Notes under the pieces: model-generated
Told to the model about the DNA's origin: nothing
Seen by the model: only the letters and a program-made list of their open reading frames with translations
Databases searched by the model: none
From: an uncultured Pseudomonadota bacterium
GTDB lineage: Bacteria; Pseudomonadota; Alphaproteobacteria; Rs-D84
Assembly: GCA_902795435.1 (NCBI GenBank)
Contig: CADBLE010000004.1
Location: 135,601 to 172,488, forward strand
Length of the DNA: 36,888 nt
Reading direction: 5' to 3'
Made by a program: the position numbers and the translations under genes
Part shown: positions 17,783-25,258 of the stretch, piece by piece
How the letters are laid out: every line of letters starts with the position of its first letter
How positions within the stretch are numbered: position 1 is the stretch's first letter

Positions 17783-18520
17783 ATGAAATCTGAAAAAATA
17801 ATATCTATGAATAAAATTTGCAAAAGTTTCCCACTTGAAATCGGCGGTGTTCAACAGGTTTTATTTGATATTTCTTTTGATATAAATTCTGGTGAATTTG
17901 TAACAATTATGGGCCCCAGTGGTTCGGGTAAATCAACATGTATGAATATCGTGGGTGCGCTTGATTCTGCAACATCTGGAACATACGAATTGTATGGGAA
18001 AGATATAACCACACTTAAACCAGATGATTTAGCCACAATACGAAATGAATATATCGGCTTTGTTTTCCAGAATTTCAATTTATTACCAAAACGAAACATT
18101 ATGGACAATGTTATGTTGCCGTTGATGTATCGTGGGTTGCCTATGAACGAAAGAATAACGCGTGCAAATGAAATGCTGAAATTGGTTGGGCTTGAAAAAT
18201 TTGGTTCTTATCTGCCAACGCAATTATCGGGTGGCATGAAACAGAGGGTTGCAATAGCACGCGCATTGGCGGGGCAACCAAAATTGATATTGGCAGACGA
18301 ACCAACGGGGGCTCTTGATTCAACCATGGGGAACGAGATATTAAAATTTTTCAAGAAATTAAACCATGATTTTGGAATCACTATCATAATGATTACGCAT
18401 GAATTTGAAATTGCCCAATATACAGACAGAATTATTCACATTTACGACGGGCGAATTGTGTATGACGGAATTGTTCCAAAAAATGAAAATGTTTTATTAA
18501 AGGCGGAAAAAAAGAAATGA
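17783..18520 (+). CDS. MacB/LolD-type ABC transporter ATPase
   Basis: The ATP-hydrolysing subunit of the exporter. The start is the ATG at 17783, two bases after the macA stop; an open frame from 17723 overlaps macA. In 245 residues it shows Walker A G-P-S-G-S-G-K-S-T, the Q-loop F-Q-N-F-N-L-L-P, signature L-S-G-G-M-K-Q-R, Walker B L-I-L-A-D-E-P-T-G-A-L-D and the H-loop T-H-E. The LPKR/NV and E-P-T-G-A-L-D-S segments fit the MacB/LolD/FtsE group. ATPase and permease are separate here, whereas E. coli MacB is a fusion; the ATGA overlap with the permease couples them. Confidence 0.92.
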   Translation: MKSEKIISMNKICKSFPLEIGGVQQVLFDISFDINSGEFVTIMGPSGSGKSTCMNIVGALDSATSGTYELYGKDITTLKPDDLATIRNEYIGFVFQNFNLLPKRNIMDNVMLPLMYRGLPMNERITRANEMLKLVGLEKFGSYLPTQLSGGMKQRVAIARALAGQPKLILADEPTGALDSTMGNEILKFFKKLNHDFGITIIMITHEFEIAQYTDRIIHIYDGRIVYDGIVPKNENVLLKAEKKK

Positions 18521-19734
18521 CAATAAGGGATATTTTGAAAGAATCTTGGTTGTCGGTCAGTGGAAATAAATTACGGTCTTTTTTGACCGTATTGGGCATT
18601 ATTATCGGTGTTATGGCGGTTGTTATAATGGTTGCAGTTGGTGAAACGGTGCAACAATCTATCACAGATCAATTTTCGTCACTTGGAACAAATACAATTG
18701 TTATTCGTGCGGGCGCGGCGCGTTCGGGTGGAATCAGAACGGGAAACAGACACACATTGACATTAGAGGACGCATCAGAAATCAAAAAATTACCAGATGT
18801 TGCCGCAATTACCCCGGCCCAGAGTTCGGGGGTTCAGGCAATATATGGAAATAAAAATTGGTCAACGGTTATGTTGGGTGTGTATCCTGATTACACAACA
18901 ATTCAAGATATAGAAATGGAAAAAGGTTCTTTCTTTGATGATATGTCGGTAAAAAATGCTGCAACATACGCGGTTATCGGACCAGATACCGCAATGGAAT
19001 TGGGAATGCCTGAAAATCCAGTTGGTGAAATAATCAGAATACAAAATATGCCATTTGTTATTGTTGGCATGACCAAGGCGCGCGGTGATTCAACCATGGG
19101 ATCGCAAGACGATATGATTTTAATCCCAATAACCACATTGAAAAAGAGATTACAGGGTTCTAAATTTCCGTCTTCTGTTGGAATGATAGCATTAAAATTA
19201 TTCCAAGATGCCGATAATAATGTTGTTATTGAACAAATAACATCTCTGTTGCGACAAAGACATAAAATCAAAGACGGTGATGAAGACGATTTTCAGGTTA
19301 CAGATATGAAACAAATAATGGAAACAATGAATACGGTTACGAGATATCTGAAATTATTATTGATAGCAATTGCGGGCGTGTCATTGTTGGTTGGTTCAAT
19401 TGGCATTATGAATATGATGTTGGTATCTGTCGCAGAAAGAACGCGTGAAATCGGGGTCAGAAAGGCAATTGGTGCCAAAGAACGTATGATAATAATTCAA
19501 TTTTTATCTGAATCTGTGATGATATCTTTTATTGGTTCAATGTTTGGTTTGGTATTTGGTGTTGGTCTATCCCAGGGTATTGGGCGATTTATATTGGAAT
19601 ATAATGTGCCGTTTTCAATATGGCCAGTTGTTTTGTCGGTTGGTGTCGCAATTGTTGTGGGATTGGCGTCTGGGGTTGTACCGGCGATAAAGGCGGCAAA
19701 ATTAAACCCAATAGACAGTTTAAGATACGAATAA
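18517..19734 (+). CDS. MacB-type ABC transporter permease
   Basis: The membrane subunit of the mechanotransmission exporter. The 405-residue protein has one N-terminal helix (F-L-T-V-L-G-I-I-I-G-V-M-A-V-V-I-M-V) and a large periplasmic MacB_PCD domain (about 50-270). Three C-terminal FtsX helices follow (from L-L-L-I-A-I-A-G-V-S-L-L-V-G; then S-F-I-G-S-M-F-G-L-V-F-G; then V-V-L-S-V-G-V-A-I-V-V-G). R-T-R-E-I-G-V-R-K-A-I-G-A is the classic FtsX coupling helix. Its ATG overlaps the ATPase stop (ATGA). No terminator is visible after it, so transcription may run on into the repeated leader at 19741. Confidence 0.92.
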   Translation: MTIRDILKESWLSVSGNKLRSFLTVLGIIIGVMAVVIMVAVGETVQQSITDQFSSLGTNTIVIRAGAARSGGIRTGNRHTLTLEDASEIKKLPDVAAITPAQSSGVQAIYGNKNWSTVMLGVYPDYTTIQDIEMEKGSFFDDMSVKNAATYAVIGPDTAMELGMPENPVGEIIRIQNMPFVIVGMTKARGDSTMGSQDDMILIPITTLKKRLQGSKFPSSVGMIALKLFQDADNNVVIEQITSLLRQRHKIKDGDEDDFQVTDMKQIMETMNTVTRYLKLLLIAIAGVSLLVGSIGIMNMMLVSVAERTREIGVRKAIGAKERMIIIQFLSESVMISFIGSMFGLVFGVGLSQGIGRFILEYNVPFSIWPVVLSVGVAIVVGLASGVVPAIKAAKLNPIDSLRYE

Positions 19735-19742
19735 AATTTACA

Positions 19743-19772
19743 CTTTTTTCAAGACCCAATTTTTGGTATAAT
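19743..19772 (+). promoter_or_regulatory. Leader promoter, copy 1
   Basis: -10 TATAAT (19767-19772) preceded by TGG (extended -10), with a weak -35 CTTTTT (19743-19748) at 18 bp. The copy at 27157-27162 keeps TATAAT and the TG dinucleotide. Confidence 0.65.
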
Positions 19773-19802
19773 ATTCATATCAAATAAAAGGGAAAAAAGA
19801 GA

Positions 19803-19856
19803 GTGAAAGTCGTGAAAGGCGCAGTTTTCTACACACACACACACACACACAGATAG
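19803..19856 (+). CDS. Possible leader micro-ORF with Thr-His repeats, copy 1
   Basis: A GTG frame of 17 codons reads V-K-V-V-K-G-A-V-F-Y, then Thr-His repeats encoded by the AC tract, then Arg and TAG. An AGGG lies about ten bases before the GTG. Copy 2 (27192-27251) has the same frame with three more AC units, which keeps the reading frame. A leader peptide in front of a terminator suggests attenuation, but translation is unproven. Confidence 0.3.
   Translation: MKVVKGAVFYTHTHTHR
19831..19850. repeat. (AC)10 microsatellite
   Basis: Ten perfect AC units in the transcribed leader of secreted protein 1. The equivalent tract in copy 2 has 13 units. Perfect dinucleotide tracts of this length are prone to slipped-strand mutation. 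Confidence 0.95.
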
Positions 19857-19860
19857 TTTC

Positions 19861-19977
19861 GTTGCGTGTATAAATTGCGTGAATTGTATTCACGCGAATA
19901 TGAAAACAGACAAATAACCGTTGCGTGTATAAATTGCGTGAATTGTATTCACGCGAATATGAAAACAGACAAATAAC
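19861..19977. repeat. 59-bp tandem duplication in leader 1
   Basis: Two identical 58-bp units (19861-19918 and 19920-19977) separated by one base. Each contains the hairpin GCGTGAAT/ATTCACGC (19877-19895 and 19936-19954) and the left arm of the terminator; only the second unit is followed by the right arm. Leader 2 has a single unit, so this duplication is recent. Confidence 0.95.
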
Positions 19978-20006
19978 GTTGATGACGTTATTTGTCTGTT
20001 TTTTTA
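19962..20006 (+). terminator. Attenuator-like terminator between promoter and gene, copy 1
   Basis: A perfect 18-bp stem (19962-19979 with 19985-20002), loop TGATG, ending in a T run. It lies downstream of the promoter and only about 25 bases before the start codon at 20030, so expression of the gene needs read-through or remodelling of the hairpin; otherwise the leader is released as a small RNA of about 220 nt. Confidence 0.85.
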
Positions 20007-20029
20007 TTTAATAAACAAAGGAAGGAAAA

Positions 20030-21238
20030 ATGAAAAATAAAATATTTTTAAGTTCTATGTTGATAATGTCGGTTGCGCCGGCATTTGCGGAAGATTTTCC
20101 GTCAAACGGTTTAATGACGGAAAATAAAACATATACCAATGCCGCGACATCAACCAACATGGACGGTGTTTATGAAGGAACCGTAAATGCGGTTGCGGAA
20201 TATGATATCATAGATTATATCGTAAATGCGGGACAATATTTGCCGGCGGATTCTGAAACCGTGATTACATGTCCGGCGGGAAGTTATTGTCCGGGAATCA
20301 GTGGTAATGTCCAATATAATCAAACAACGGCTCAGGGTATACAAACATGTCCATCTGGTTTTGGCAGTTCTGCGGCGGGTGCATCATCAAACACCCAATG
20401 TTATCGTGCATGCGATATAAATAATATGGGTGAAAATGGTTCTATTTCATCTATCGCGCACGCAACAGCAATCAGCGGTAACGATTATTATGGTTCTGGC
20501 ACCGATACATGCGAACCAACGGCATGTGAAAACGGATGGCATGTCAAGGCAGCAGTAACCGCCCCAAATTTAACCAATATAATTGGAGTAAGCGAAAGGG
20601 CCAACGGTCATACATCAAACGATAGTACTGGCGCCGACTCTGATACCGATAATATGTCCAATACAATAATAGCAAATGACCCAATGGCATTTGCGGTAGA
20701 TTACGGCACAAAAGGCATAATCAAGGGACACGGCAGATGTTCAACCCGTAATGTAGCGAATCCATGGGAAGACAATAATAATACATTTGAATCTGACCAT
20801 TTTGTAAGTAATTTAACGGATGAAACAGGTACGGGAAAAAATTGCTATTGCCAGTTGGATAGTTATACAACGGCTGGTGGGGATACTACTGCCTTGTCTG
20901 CCCCGTGGGTGTTCCGCAACGCCGAGGACGGCGCTGACGATTGTGCGGACGATTGCACGGATGTCTGTGCGCTCAGCCTGCAGAGCGGCTACTCGTCCGC
21001 CCTCGCGTTCCGTGCTGCGGTTTTCGGTTCAATTGAATCAAGCCCGGCCATGTGTGAAGCGAACACAATTACAATTAATTGGTCAAACGCGGATGCGGCG
21101 GACGTTACCGCAAACAATGCGGGTACCGCGACATACGGTTCTGATGTCCGTACCCCTGTCAAGGCTCAGACAATTAAGGGTAAAACATTTAAGGGTTGGC
21201 GTTTCAGCAAACCAACACAAACAACAACCGGTAATTAA
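20030..21238 (+). CDS. Secreted Cys-rich protein with hypervariable patch and InlB-like C-terminal repeat
   Basis: The 402-residue product has a Sec signal peptide cleaved after A-F-A (residue 20). A conserved N-terminal domain is followed by a Cys-rich motif of the ephrin-receptor/GCC2-GCC3 kind (C-P-A-G-S-Y-C-P-G ... G-I-Q-T-C-P-S-G-F, ending T-Q-C-Y). A central domain runs from C-E-P-T-A-C-E-N-G-W. The patch at about residues 296-325 is GC-rich and Cys-spaced (C-x3-C-x3-C). The C-terminus (E-A-N-T-I-T-I-N-W ... F-K-G-W-R-F) resembles a degenerate InlB/Listeria-Bacteroides repeat. GGAAGGAA precedes the ATG. The destination is the periplasm, outer surface or medium; function is unknown. A paralogue lies at 27369. 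Confidence 0.85.
   Translation: MKNKIFLSSMLIMSVAPAFAEDFPSNGLMTENKTYTNAATSTNMDGVYEGTVNAVAEYDIIDYIVNAGQYLPADSETVITCPAGSYCPGISGNVQYNQTTAQGIQTCPSGFGSSAAGASSNTQCYRACDINNMGENGSISSIAHATAISGNDYYGSGTDTCEPTACENGWHVKAAVTAPNLTNIIGVSERANGHTSNDSTGADSDTDNMSNTIIANDPMAFAVDYGTKGIIKGHGRCSTRNVANPWEDNNNTFESDHFVSNLTDETGTGKNCYCQLDSYTTAGGDTTALSAPWVFRNAEDGADDCADDCTDVCALSLQSGYSSALAFRAAVFGSIESSPAMCEANTITINWSNADAADVTANNAGTATYGSDVRTPVKAQTIKGKTFKGWRFSKPTQTTTGN
20915..21004 (+). other. GC-rich hypervariable cassette in secreted protein 1
   Basis: By hand count 60 of 90 bases are G or C, against a much more AT-rich gene and genome. It lies between the conserved TGGGTGTTC and GCGTTCCGT. No codon in the cassette ends in A. 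Compared with the paralogue (28162-28245), nearly all codons differ except TGT-GCG, TGC and TGT-GCG. Confidence 0.8.
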
Positions 21239-21257
21239 ATTTACCGTTCATAAAAAA

Positions 21258-21284
21258 ACACCGGCATTTGCCGGTGTTTTTTTT
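21258..21284. terminator. Bidirectional terminator between secreted protein 1 and rpsO
   Basis: Stem ACACCGGCA (21258-21266)/TGCCGGTGT (21269-21277), with A on the left and T on the right. It can end both the plus-strand gene and convergent rpsO. Confidence 0.85.
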
Positions 21285-21301
21285 CATAATTTTCTAGAAA
21301 A

Positions 21302-21574
21302 TTATTTACGCAGACCCAATTTTTTAATCAGGACTTCGTATTCTTCAACATTATGATTTTTGATATAAGCCAACAATCTTTTACGACGGTTTACCATCAA
21401 TAACAAACCACGTTTGGAATGTTCGTCTTTGTGATTTGCCTTCATATGTTCTGTTAAATTACGGATACGTTCTGTTAAAACAGCAACCTGAGATGCTGCG
21501 GAACCACCGTTATCGCGTTCACTTGTTTTGAACGCAGCGACCAATTCGCTTTTCTTTTCTTTTGTAATGGACAT
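21302..21574 (-). CDS. rpsO: 30S ribosomal protein S15
   Basis: S15 binds 16S rRNA helices 20-22 and helps assemble the small-subunit platform. The 90-residue protein has the standard length and signature (N-L-T-E-H-M-K, H-S-K-R-G-L-L-x-x-V-x-R-R-K-R-L-L-x-Y). AAGG lies upstream of the ATG at 21574; an extra ATG-TAA start-stop pair lies between the two, which could affect initiation. It is 16 bases downstream of truB, but pnp, its usual partner, is 12 kb away. Confidence 0.97.
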   Translation of the reverse strand: MSITKEKKSELVAAFKTSERDNGGSAASQVAVLTERIRNLTEHMKANHKDEHSKRGLLLMVNRRKRLLAYIKNHNVEEYEVLIKKLGLRK

Positions 21575-21590
21575 TACATTTTTCCTTTTG

Positions 21591-22460
21591 TTATAAAGTT
21601 CTTTTTGGACGAATCAAACCGTCTTTTATAACACCAATCCCAATAAATGTTTCGTTATTGTAAATTCGGCGCAGACCGTTCGTTTCGTCGGTTTTTATGA
21701 ATCCACCGTTTTTATATAATTCAGTGTCTTCGTTATTCAAATTGATTACCGGAATGTCCCCCAGCGCACAATCTGAAGACAACAAATATTTATTTGCGTC
21801 GCCACCATTATTGACCAGATTTTCCAAAAAATCAAGTTTTACCGCATTTTTTATGTCAAAGCCGTTTGTTTTTGTTCGTCTGATATATGTTGTTGTGGCA
21901 ATGGCACCACATAATTTTGCAATATCACGAACCAGAGAACGCACGTATGTTCCACGTGAACAGACAACGCGGAAATTGTATTCTGGACCCTGCTTTCCAA
22001 TAAATTCCAATTCGTAAATAATAACTTTTTTTGGCTTTATATCAACGATTTCGCCATGTCGTGCCAATTCGTATGCGCGTTTCCCATTTACATGAACCGC
22101 AGAAAACATAGGTGGAATTTGCCCTATTTCGCCGGTCAATTTTTTACATGCATTTAATATTTCATTATCGGTTGGAATTATGTCATTTGTTTTGGTTGTT
22201 TTTCCCGTTATATCCAAAGAATCAGTATTCACACCAAATTTCAGACCGAATAAATATTCTTTTTTATTTTCAACAATTTCTTCTATGAACGGAATCATTT
22301 TGGTCGCGTTTCCAATAACAATTGGCAAAACACCGCTGGCCATTGGGTCCAATGTTCCGATATGTCCGAATTTTTTCTGGTTAAACATCTTGGCAATTCG
22401 CCAACCCGCGCTGCGGCTGAATATACCACTGTCTTTGTCCAAGATGATTATTCCGTTCAT
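21591..22460 (-). CDS. truB: tRNA pseudouridine-55 synthase TruB
   Basis: TruB makes pseudouridine 55 in the T loop of tRNAs and acts as a tRNA chaperone. In 289 residues the motif [11 protein letters not shown] carries the catalytic aspartate D38. [10 protein letters not shown] matches motif III. The C-terminal part corresponds to a short PUA-like region. Its ATG follows the mutS stop directly (TAA-ATG), and rpsO follows, so xseB-mutS-truB-rpsO forms one unit. Confidence 0.96.
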   Translation of the reverse strand: MNGIIILDKDSGIFSRSAGWRIAKMFNQKKFGHIGTLDPMASGVLPIVIGNATKMIPFIEEIVENKKEYLFGLKFGVNTDSLDITGKTTKTNDIIPTDNEILNACKKLTGEIGQIPPMFSAVHVNGKRAYELARHGEIVDIKPKKVIIYELEFIGKQGPEYNFRVVCSRGTYVRSLVRDIAKLCGAIATTTYIRRTKTNGFDIKNAVKLDFLENLVNNGGDANKYLLSSDCALGDIPVINLNNEDTELYKNGGFIKTDETNGLRRIYNNETFIGIGVIKDGLIRPKRTL

Positions 22461-24965
22461 TTATTTTCCAAATAAAGATAATTGTTCTTTTGTATCTGGT
22501 TCTTTGACCATTGGTTTAATTGACGGTTTTTCTTTCACAACAATTCTTTCAGGTGCAGATTTGTTTTCAAGGTTTGATAAAACCTGTTCTGCGCGTTCTA
22601 CAACCCTTGTTGGCATACCCGCCATTTTCGCCACCGCAATACCGTAAGAGCGATTCGCCACCCCAGGTATAATTTTATGTAAAAATACTATGTCATTATT
22701 GTGTTCGCGAACATCTATTGTTAAACAAGATACATGTTCCAATTTATTATCACCAACCAAACTGGTCAATTCGTGATAATGTGTTGCAAACAATGTGCGT
22801 GGTGTTAAATTGTTCAAATATTCCAACACAGATTGCGCAATTGCCATACCGTCAAATGTTGATGTTCCGCGCCCTATTTCGTCAAATATTATGAAAGATT
22901 TACGGGTCGCACGATTTAATATGTTTGCGGTTTCAACCATTTCTACCATAAATGTAGATTGACCCGCCGCTAAATTATCAGATGCACCGACACGACTGAA
23001 TAATTGGTCACAAATTCCAATTGTAGCGTATGTTGCCGGCACAAATGACCCCAGGTGAGCCAACACAACCAATATCGCGTTCTGACGCAAATATGTTGAT
23101 TTACCCGCCATATTAGGACCCGTCAATAATGCGATTTCTGTTTTGTTCAGATTACAATCGTTTTTAACAAAACTGTTCCCGTTATGACGCAATACGTGTT
23201 CTATAACTGGATGACGACCGCCAACAATTTCAAATTCATTATTATTTGTTATTGTTGGGCAAACCCAATTATATAAATCTGCGCATTCTGCCAAAGATAA
23301 CCAAACATCAACATCTGCGATTAAATCGGCAGTATTCATTAAATCTTGTGATATTTCTTGAATGTTTTTTATTAAATCTTCGATTATTTCGTTTTCTATC
23401 GCGGTTGCTTTTTCAGATGCACTGCGAATATCGTTATCCAAATCAATCAATTGTGCGGTTGTAAAACGCATGTTGCCCGCCATTGTTTGACGATGTATAA
23501 ATCCAGATTCGGGTGCCATTAAAACATCTGCGCGAGATGAAGGAACCTCTATAAAATAGCCCAAAATATTATTGTATTTTATCTTTAATGTGGCGACATT
23601 TGTTTGTTCAATATATTTTGCCTGTAATTCAGCAATTGTCCCCATTGCGCCATTTGATAAATTACGCATATTATCCAATGATGGATCAAAACCATTTCTG
23701 ATAACATTGCCATCTCTGAAAAATGTAGGTAAATCTTCGTTTAAAGCGGAACGCAATTTATTTGCAAAATCGTTATGCGTTTCAATTTGTGAAAATCTGG
23801 CAGACATTTCAGAATCTAATTTTTCACCCAATGCCTTGATATCGTCCAAATTGTTCAGAAATTCAGATATATTTTTCATATCACGTGGTGTGCCACGACC
23901 TGATAATAATCTGGACAATGCGCGATTTGCATCTGGGACACGGGATAAAATATTAGATGCCATTGCCATAACATTATGATTTGATAACAAATGTCCAATG
24001 TGTGTTTGACGCGATAAAATAACATCTTTATCTCCCGGCAAAGTTCTTAAATAAGAACGCAATTTTCGTGCGCCATTTGCAGTGCGTGTTTTATCTATTA
24101 CATCTAATAAACATGTGCCACCGTCATTTAATGGTGCGTCTATTTCCAAACTTTTCCAAGTGGCAGAATCAATCAATAATTGACGGCCAGATTTGAAATT
24201 ATAAGGTGTTCTGAACGAAATATTTGCACCGCGTTGTGTGTTAAACAAATATCCCGCCATCAATGTAATTGCATTGGAATTTTCGTCTGGCTTTATATTT
24301 CCACCAAATACATGTGAAACAATTAAATTTATATCACTGCGAACATATAATTTTTCATATACAGGTGTTGTTTTATAAATTTCACGCAGATTTTTTATAA
24401 TCTGATTTTCAGCCGATGCTTCCGGATAAATTATTTCCGCAGGATTTATTCTTATCATATCGTCTATGATAGAATCAGTTGTGCCAACAAAAATTTCACC
24501 CGTTGAAATGTCGCAACCCGCTATATCAAATTTTGCATTTTCAATTGGAAAAATAGATACCAAAAAATTAGATTTTTTTGGACTTAATAAATTTTCATCA
24601 GTCAATGTTCCCGGTGTTAAAACACGTATAACCTGGCGTTCTATGAATTTATGTCCGCGTTCTTTGGCCTGGGCCGGTGTTTCCATTTGTTCAACCAAAG
24701 CAACCTTGAACCCAGATTTAACAAGTCTTCCAAAATAATTATCGGCGGCATGCCATGGAATACCACACATTGGAACATCAACACCAAAACCGTCTGTTCC
24801 ACGATGTGTTAAAACCAAAGATAGTGTTTCGCTGACTGTTTTTGCGTCCTCGAAAAACGCTTCGTAAAAATCGCCCAAACGAAACATTAAAAGAGCGTCA
24901 GGATTTTCCGCCTTCATATCAACATACTGTTGCATAACAGGCGAAAGTTTATTTTTTTCAGCCAT
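22461..24965 (-). CDS. mutS: DNA mismatch repair protein MutS
   Basis: MutS recognises mismatches and recruits MutL. The 834-residue protein begins with the mismatch-binding domain (M-x-x-Y-x-x-x-K, F-R-L-G-D-F-Y-E with the intercalating Phe-x-Glu motif). Connector, core and clamp domains follow, then the ATPase: Walker A G-P-N-M-A-G-K-S-T near 614-622, F-D-E-I-G-R-G-T-S-T-F-D-G and T-H-Y-H-E-L. The end L-S-L-F-G-K resembles a short terminal peptide seen in other MutS proteins. xseB is two bases upstream. With functional MutS, slippage at the AC tracts would be partly restrained. Confidence 0.97.
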   Translation of the reverse strand: MAEKNKLSPVMQQYVDMKAENPDALLMFRLGDFYEAFFEDAKTVSETLSLVLTHRGTDGFGVDVPMCGIPWHAADNYFGRLVKSGFKVALVEQMETPAQAKERGHKFIERQVIRVLTPGTLTDENLLSPKKSNFLVSIFPIENAKFDIAGCDISTGEIFVGTTDSIIDDMIRINPAEIIYPEASAENQIIKNLREIYKTTPVYEKLYVRSDINLIVSHVFGGNIKPDENSNAITLMAGYLFNTQRGANISFRTPYNFKSGRQLLIDSATWKSLEIDAPLNDGGTCLLDVIDKTRTANGARKLRSYLRTLPGDKDVILSRQTHIGHLLSNHNVMAMASNILSRVPDANRALSRLLSGRGTPRDMKNISEFLNNLDDIKALGEKLDSEMSARFSQIETHNDFANKLRSALNEDLPTFFRDGNVIRNGFDPSLDNMRNLSNGAMGTIAELQAKYIEQTNVATLKIKYNNILGYFIEVPSSRADVLMAPESGFIHRQTMAGNMRFTTAQLIDLDNDIRSASEKATAIENEIIEDLIKNIQEISQDLMNTADLIADVDVWLSLAECADLYNWVCPTITNNNEFEIVGGRHPVIEHVLRHNGNSFVKNDCNLNKTEIALLTGPNMAGKSTYLRQNAILVVLAHLGSFVPATYATIGICDQLFSRVGASDNLAAGQSTFMVEMVETANILNRATRKSFIIFDEIGRGTSTFDGMAIAQSVLEYLNNLTPRTLFATHYHELTSLVGDNKLEHVSCLTIDVREHNNDIVFLHKIIPGVANRSYGIAVAKMAGMPTRVVERAEQVLSNLENKSAPERIVVKEKPSIKPMVKEPDTKEQLSLFGK

Positions 24966-24967
24966 AT

Positions 24968-25171
24968 TTATTCACCGGTGGTTGATACCTTTAATGTTTC
25001 AATTTTTAATTCGGCTTCTTTCAATAATTGTTCGCAATATGCTTTCAATTTTATGCCCTGTTCATACGCGGCAACAGAATCAGACAAAGGTAATTCACCA
25101 GATTCCATTTTCTTTACCAATTCAGTCAATTGTTTATATGCTTCTTCAAAAGAAAGTTGATTGTTTTCCAT
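24968..25171 (-). CDS. xseB: Exodeoxyribonuclease VII small subunit
   Basis: XseB forms helical dimers that bind the large XseA subunit of single-strand exonuclease VII. With the ATG at 25171 the protein has 67 residues, slightly short for the family, and carries the typical S-F-E-E-A-Y-K-Q-L-T-E-L-V and M-E-S-G-E-L-P-L-S-D-S-V-A-A-Y-E-x-G motifs. A frame open to 25246 passes through the promoter and is rejected. AAAAGGA precedes the ATG. It heads the mutS operon; xseA is not in the window. Confidence 0.92.
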   Translation of the reverse strand: MENNQLSFEEAYKQLTELVKKMESGELPLSDSVAAYEQGIKLKAYCEQLLKEAELKIETLKVSTTGE

Positions 25172-25201
25172 TGCATATTTCCTTTTTATTTCATGAATTT
25201 T

Positions 25202-25230
25202 AAGATACCGCATAAAAAGTCCGTTTGCAA
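25202..25230 (-). promoter_or_regulatory. Promoter of xseB-mutS-truB-rpsO
   Basis: Minus strand: -35 TTGCAA (25230-25225), 17-bp spacer, -10 TATCTT (25207-25202), immediately after the infC terminator. Confidence 0.55.
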
Positions 25231-25232
25231 AT

Positions 25233-25255
25233 AAAAAAACCGCCATAATGGCGGT
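25233..25255 (-). terminator. infC terminator
   Basis: Minus strand: ACCGCCA (25255-25249) pairs with TGGCGGT (25245-25239), followed by seven T then A-T. It begins just after the infC stop. Confidence 0.8.
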
Positions 25256-25258
25256 CTG

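Larger units (their letters stand above)
19741..20029 (+). repeat. Leader module, copy 1 (promoter, AC tract, hairpins, attenuator)
   Basis: This 289-bp gap carries no ordinary gene but matches the leader at 27131-27368 over most of its length. In order it holds an extended -10 promoter, a short GTG frame, (AC)10, a 59-bp tandem duplication with a stem-loop in each unit, a strong intrinsic terminator and a strong ribosome-binding site. Only this copy has the tandem duplication. The conservation of regulatory parts around variable ones argues that the whole leader is functional. Confidence 0.85.

Noticed and set aside
20820..21356. A 178-codon frame overlapping the secreted protein gene
   Set aside because: Arg-rich out-of-frame shadow of the GC-rich cassette with no ribosome-binding site; it continues through the terminator into rpsO.
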